Of a stretch of DNA of 61,248 nt, positions 56,201-61,248 are shown piece after piece (position 1 is the stretch's first letter; each line of letters starts with the position of its first letter). Source of the stretch: Saccoglossus kowalevskii (Eukaryota; Hemichordata; Enteropneusta; Harrimaniidae); NCBI RefSeq assembly GCF_000003605.2, contig NW_003125930.1, positions 31,141-92,388 on the forward strand, in the 5' to 3' direction. The translations under genes were made by a program, and so were the position numbers. The notes under the pieces were generated by a model that saw only the letters and a program-made list of their open reading frames with translations, made no database searches and was not told the origin of the DNA.

Positions 56201-57960
56201 ATAACATGTGTTATTCATTGAATAATTTAACTATGTATATAAAGAATGTCGAGATGTTACCATGTTTGGTTGTTTGTTTAATTGTGGAGTCTTCTATAAA
56301 ACAACATTTGCTATTGTGCAAATAGAAACATATTTGGATACTCTATTATCTGTTCACATGGCCTAATTACTCATTTTAATATCTTATTCTCTTAGATTTG
56401 ATATAGATACACATTTACTACTAATTAGATATTAAGCACTTGAGATCATCGTGTGAACATCATTAATTATTTATGCTTATATATCGAATTACTAGAATTC
56501 TATTAATATACACATTTCCAAGTCACTAGCTATTGTGCACGTCGATGGACTAGTAGGTTGTGATGTGATCTCATCAGCCATGCTCAAATCTAATTCCCAA
56601 AGATAAATTTCAAATATATTTTTACTAATACTTGTCAAGCCGATATGTCCATGGTAACCGTTAAAGTGGCAATTTGAAAATCTTACTGAAATCTCGTTAT
56701 TGACATAATTGCATGGTCAAAGAGATCCCATAGAAGGCTAATATCATGTAAAATGTGATATTAAAAGTAAGGGTCGTAATGAAATGACACATATCATCAT
56801 CAGTGACGGGCCGTCAGAGAGTCTTAGCCCTCGGCCCCAGTACGTTGTCACCTTGTACCGCAATCCCTGAATTTCTCGTGGTTTTTAATTGATGGTCCCT
56901 TCTGAAGACTATCTTTTTGTACTTGTACTTGTGATTGAATTTACAACGTCGACCATAACAAATTGATAGTAATGACACAGGAAATATTTCATGCAAACTA
57001 AAAATTTGAAAAAGACTGATAGCATGTTTCAACAGCATAACAACTGCAAAGCCATCATTACTGCTTGCAGGTATATTTGAAATATATGTTCATACATATG
57101 TGTTGGTGCTTGTAAACTCACACATAATACAAAACAATCTTCTAAACAGGTAGTACCATGTTATATGGTCAATGTCTGCTAATTATCTATTTGTCTTGTT
57201 TCAACTCTAATATATACTAAAATTTTCATCTCGACGACGGTCGTCTGCTTATTGTAGTTATCATAGATAGTCTGTGTGGTTTGAAAACAAATTGAGAAAA
57301 AAAGTGCAGATACTAGATGCATTTCATCTTCCCTACATATTACATGTTTATACACTTAATGTGTTTTGTATTGTCTATCACGTGTTCATGTAGCTACTAA
57401 CGTGTGATAGTGGAGTGGAAATATTTCACAATTTCAACGAACAATATACTGACTCACGTGCTATCACGCGTTGTACATGACACGATACACGAAGAGTGGA
57501 ATCATCACTAACAACGTGGAAATTTCCACCGAACCGACATCGTGTACGGACACAGTCGTTTCTATAATTTGCGTGACAATGCACCTACACTATCAAACCA
57601 TATTTTTGTCATATTTTAATGAGAATTAGTAAATGATTATACTTTGTTCCACATAACCACTAACTGTGCTCGAAATAAACTTACCAACTTTAATTGTATG
57701 CTTGATCAGATATACAAGTCTCCTGAACTGATTGTGACCGAAGGTTCTACTGAAAATGACAATTACTATCTGAACAAACAATGCAAGTGATTGTTCACAG
57801 ACAATGGAACGCCGGACAGGAAGCCGAGCAATTGATAACATACCGGTAAAATGATAAGACTATATCAGATGATGTATGTAGGCTTACAACTAGGCAATGT
57901 TTTAAAAGGGTGACAAAGTGTACAAGTGTCTCATTCCACTGGTGGTCTCACAGGTGAAAC
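56201..57960. other. Upstream region of the secreted solute-binding-like gene
   Basis: No exon seen. Two E-box palindromes CACGTG (57379-57384 and 57455-57460) lie about 500-580 bp before the start codon, in a stretch (57376-57560) with several short inverted words such as CTATCACGTGTT and AACGTGTGATAG. CTGGTGGTCTCACAG just before 57954 could be a 5' UTR acceptor. Confidence 0.4.
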
Positions 57961-58012
57961 ATGTCGCGTTTTAGTTTAATCTCGCTGTTCTGTCTTGTGT
58001 GCTTTACTACAG
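57961..58012 (+). CDS. Solute-binding-like gene exon 1: signal peptide
   Basis: Encodes 17 residues plus one base, almost entirely the signal peptide. Ends ACA G/GTGAGT, phase 1. Confidence 0.75.
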
Positions 58013-61000
58013 GTGAGTCTATGTTTCCTTTTGATCAGTGCAACAATTTTACATCTTCATTGAGTCTAATCTCAATTCTAATTATTGCAGCCTACATAAT
58101 AAGCTGAATTATTCGGAATAGTATTGATACACGCATAGATAATCTAATTAACTTTTGTGTTCGATTAACATGAGATATAATGCATACGACTTAAATCATT
58201 CTGTGTTCTCTGCTTGAAGGCATATTCGGAGATTCGCTTTTCGGTGAAAATAATGATGGCGGCTTTCTTCAAGGACTGATGTCTAACACCGATAGACCCA
58301 TTCTCAAAGCTTTGCTTTTGAAGAAAGTTCTCGGCTTAGGGGGAGAAGCTGATGAGGTAGAATTTCCTGCACCCATAGCACGTGCACTCTCCAGTGATGC
58401 ACCCTTTCCAGTTCTCCGTGCTTTGATGGCACGCAAGGTCATGCAGGTAAGTATTTTGTAAGAATGTATAAATACACAGTATATTTTTTGTTACAAACGA
58501 GTCCTTTTTTATTTGGTGTAGACAATGTTGATATTTTGCTCACCTCTAACAAAATATATTTACTCTTTTGAAATCTTCGCCGCTAATACAAATTTGTAAA
58601 TATAAATAGAGTTTATGAAATTTACATTTGAAAGCCCTTCGCAGAGAAGACAAAATATTTAAGTAGAGTCTGAAGTAGAGTCTTTTAGCAGGCGCTCAAA
58701 GTTCACCTGGATAACACGAGCTAAGTCCAATATACAGGCGTGACCGCACTGGCTAATACGGTATAAGGGTCACACATTATCACGCTTTAGTCGAGTGGAA
58801 AGATTAAATTCTGGACCTCAACATAGGATTTAGTGAAAACAAATTGATAATAAAACTTGACACATTTGAACTGACCTACATTATTAACAATTTTGATTCA
58901 TTATTCTTTATTCATTGAGCATATTTTAAAGTATTTTTGTGTGATAGGTATTACAATACTAGCTTTAGTTTAAGTTTAAGCATTATTCAATATCACTTCA
59001 CTTTGGCCTGTAGCCCCTCTTGGAAAATAGGCGATCGACGACAGTTCTCCAGCGTGGACCTGTGCTGCAGTCTCAAGCTGCCCCCAGGTGGATCTTGAGT
59101 GCCTAATATCGTTGTTGAGGTCCTTCCGCCGGGTGTTTTTTGGCCTTTCTCGTTTCCGCTTTCCCTACGGATTCAAAGTCAAGGCTTGTCTGGCGGTGTT
59201 GGATGGCAAAGTGTGACCAAACCAACCCCATCTCCTCCGCAAGATCTCTTCCTCCATATGAGACTGCCTGGTTTGCTTCCAGAGCTCAAGTTTACCGAGC
59301 TTATCTGGCCAATGATTTTTTTAGGATTGATCGCAGGCATCTGTTTACAAAGATCTGTTTTTTGTGGGTTGTTGCCTTTGTGGTACGTCAGGTTTCTGCT
59401 CCATATATCAGGACAGACTTTACATTTGTATTGAACAAACGAAGCTCAGTGTGTCTTACTATTGTTCGGGAGTTCCAAATGTTCCTTAGTTGGATAAATG
59501 CAGCTCTTGCTTTGCCAATCCGGCTTTTGACATCAGCGTCTGTCCCACCCTGATTATCCACAACACTGCCTATGTAAGTGAAGTACTCCACTTCGTAAAG
59601 GTGTGTATCACTTATCTTATCATGGTGGATGATTAGACCAAATTTGGCAGAAGTTGTTGCTACATTGGTGGTTTCATCCTGCATCTGCTTGTGGGACAAG
59701 AGGGCAATGTCATCAGCGAGGTACAGGTATTTAAACTGTGTCCGTAATGTCCACTGGATACCAATTGTTTTGACATTTGTCACTTTCTTCATCATCCAGT
59801 CAATGACAAGCAGGAATAGTAATGCTGGGAGTAAGCAGCCTTGTCTGACACCTGTCTTCACCTCAAAGCTATCTGCTCTATCCCTTGTATGAGTTAAGGA
59901 TCATTCTGGCAAACTTTAAGGGGACCCCATAGTTCCTAAGCAGCTTCCAAAGTGAGTCTCTGTCTACACTGTCAAAAACTTTCAGATAGTCCACAGAATT
60001 GATGTACAGGGAGAAGTTCCACTCTACGGATTGTTCAACAATGATCCTCAGTGTAGTAATGTGATCAGTGCATGATCTGTCTTTATGGAAGCCTGCCTGA
60101 TGGTCACGCAGTTGTTGGTCAACCGGTCCTTTCAATCTCTCAAGGATAATCCTATTGAAGACCTTTCCTGGTACTGAGAGAAGTGTGACCCCTCTGTAGT
60201 TGGAACACTGATTGAAGTCTCCTTTCTTTGGAATTTTGATCAGGTGGCCCTCTTTCTACTCTGCTGGGATTTCTCCCTGTTCCCTGTTGGCGCATCTGCT
60301 GGAATATCGTCAGGGCCTGACGTCTTTCCATTTTTAAGTTGATTTATGGCTTTCCTGATCTCCGCTTTGGTAGATTTGTCACAGTAAATCGGCAGGTCAG
60401 TGTCAGTTTCAGGTATGGTAGGTGTAATGTCAGGTGCATGTCTGTTGAGCAATTCTTCAAAGTGTACAGCCCATCCATAGAGCTGTTTATTCAATATGTT
60501 TTATCAATAAATACTGATCTACAAAAATATATAAATTTTGCTATTCTGAGAACAGATAAAGCACTTTTTAATTGTTTAGTTTGGAATTTGAAAACCAAAA
60601 CATCATACTAACCACGCTCGATTGGTGAGTGATTGAAGCATACATATAATATTTTTTTCTCTGATTTATCATGAAGAACGAAGAGCCAAACATGCTTACA
60701 AAACTGATGTTGTTGCGAGTTTTAGCTAACAAATTTTCAACGAAACTTGTGGATGATATCAAAGCAAAGAAGGACAATAATACCGTGTACACTTTTACCT
60801 TACCATTGATATGTGACTGTGCTATGGAATACATGTAAGTTATATCACCATTCATGAACTTTTCATAGTCCTATGTGACTATCCGTCACTCTTAAAAAAA
60901 TAGCCTGTATGAAGAGATATGTATGATTTCACTACTTAACATTGTTACTTTATTTGGCAGGGACGAAGACGGTAATATGCAAGGATTCTCTGTGGATCTC

Positions 61001-61223
61001 GTCTATAAAGGTAAGATACCCAGTGATGTATGCAGCATGAGAATGAAATACTCTATTAGCTCGCAATTTTCTGTCCAACTATATATTTAAAACAAACAAA
61101 CATGATTTAAGCGTGACTGTATTCTTGCAGTATGTGAACAGGCTGGAAAGAAGTGTGAGTTGCAATACGAGCCTACCCGAAAATGTATGAGTCACGATGG
61201 TGAACATTTCTTGCTTGGAGAAG
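57961..61223 (+). CDS. Secreted protein with solute-binding (SBP family 3 / iGluR-ligand-like) segment, partial
   Basis: First five coding exons: 57961-58012, 58220-58446, 60677-60834, 60961-61010, 61131-61223; 193 residues, in phase throughout, continuing past the window. Residues 1-18 (MSRFSLISLFCLVCFTTG) are a signal peptide. Residues 44-55, 81-92 and 98-109 are three related amphipathic repeats (PILKALLLKKVL, PVLRALMARKVM, NMLTKLMLLRVL). From about 131 comes YTFTLPLICDC, then MDEDGNMQGFSVDLVYKVCE and a KKCELQY strand. This resembles the first lobe of periplasmic solute-binding protein family 3, whose signature is GF-D-x-D-L, and the related glutamate-receptor ligand domain. Extra cysteines suit an extracellular fold. 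The ligand, the membrane anchor if any, and the rest of the domain are not visible. An in-frame TGA at 57955 fixes the start. A retrotransposon fragment lies in its second intron. Confidence 0.7.
58220..58446 (+). CDS. Solute-binding-like gene exon 2: two helical repeats
   Basis: Residues 18-93. Starts after TGCTTGAAG and ends ATG CAG/GTAAGT, phase 0. Carries a Gly-rich start (GDSLFGENNDGGF) and repeats 1 and 2. Confidence 0.75.
58447..58984 (+). other. Intron 2 of the solute-binding-like gene, left part
   Basis: AT-rich intron sequence before the LINE fragment; nothing recognised. Confidence 0.6.
58985..60490 (-). mobile_element. 5'-truncated LINE pseudogene in intron 2
   Basis: The minus strand encodes a broken non-LTR retrotransposon polyprotein C-half. 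In order: AVHFEELLNRHAP and AINQLKNGKTSGPDDIPA (RT start); GHLIKIPKKGDFNQCSNYRG; QAGFHKDRSCTDHITTLRII; YLKVFDSVDRDSLWKLL (catalytic Asp region); TGVRQGCLLPALLFLLVIDW; LYLADDIALLSH (active-site ADD retained, its first residue changed); FTYIGSVVDNQGGTDADVK; NVKSVLIYGAET then TGA; and, in a shifted frame, a WGWFGHTL segment with a downstream KRKRERPKNTRRKDL-type C-terminus near 59120. Stops (one TGG to TAG), frameshifts and small internal deletions show that it is dead. It is much better preserved than the fragment at 55-56 kb and belongs to a different family. Confidence 0.88.
60677..60834 (+). CDS. Solute-binding-like gene exon 3: third repeat and domain start
   Basis: Residues 94-145 plus two bases, following a T-rich tract and ATGAAG. 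Carries repeat 3 and the first strand YTFTLPLICDCAMEYM. Ends ACAT/GTAAGT, phase 2. Confidence 0.72.
60961..61010 (+). CDS. Solute-binding-like gene exon 4
   Basis: Residues 146-162, MDEDGNMQGFSVDLVYK, holding the GFxVDL signature. Follows TATTTGGCAG and ends AAA G/GTAAGA, phase 1. Confidence 0.78.
61131..61223 (+). CDS. Solute-binding-like gene exon 5
   Basis: Residues 163-193, VCEQAGKKCELQYEPTRKCM then SHDGEHFLLGE. Between CTTGCAG and GTAAGC; leaves in phase 1. Three closely spaced cysteines suggest disulphides. The gene continues off the window. Confidence 0.76.
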
Positions 61224-61248
61224 GTAAGCTATTGTTCAATTGATATAC

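Noticed and set aside
59099-59892. Plus-strand open frames of 87-137 codons in the last gene's intron 2.
   Set aside because: They are antisense shadows of the minus-strand LINE reverse-transcriptase sequence.

Overview
The window is animal nuclear DNA. It is AT-rich, has no operons, its genes are split by GT-AG introns, and it carries LINE, SINE and MITE-like debris plus many minisatellites. An assembly gap (Ns) sits inside one tandem array. The gene families (a natriuretic-peptide-receptor-type guanylate cyclase, a two-pore-domain K+ channel, a secreted solute-binding-like protein) and the short interspersed elements fit an invertebrate, possibly a marine deuterostome. The species is not decidable from sequence alone.

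Layout. 1-12.8 kb: non-coding DNA with a 21/42-bp minisatellite and a duplicated 130-170 bp segment. 12.8-40.0 kb (+): a complete 20-coding-exon receptor guanylate cyclase. I joined its exons by reading frame and intron phase; they give a 1068-residue protein with signal peptide, ligand-binding domain, one membrane span, kinase-homology domain, dimerisation helix and cyclase domain. Its introns hold a 22-copy 61-bp array, a 40-bp array interrupted by the N gap, a tRNA-type SINE and two or three MITE-like elements. 40.0-51.8 kb: non-coding DNA with a DNA-transposon-like element with exact 15-bp terminal inverted repeats, an exact 12 x 35-bp array and several CTCF-like motifs. 51.9-53.6 kb (-): a two-exon K2P channel of 390 residues, convergent with the cyclase gene. 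53.6-58 kb: non-coding DNA with a decayed LINE reverse-transcriptase fragment. 58.0-61.2 kb (+): the first five coding exons of a secreted protein. It has three short helical repeats followed by a segment resembling solute-binding protein family 3 or the glutamate-receptor ligand domain. It runs off the window, and its second intron holds a second, different LINE pseudogene.

The three genes are not an obvious functional unit. The cyclase would turn an extracellular ligand into cGMP and the K2P channel would set resting potassium leak, but nothing here shows that they act together. Exon coordinates were derived by hand from splice consensus, phase continuity and match to family motifs; transcript data would settle them.
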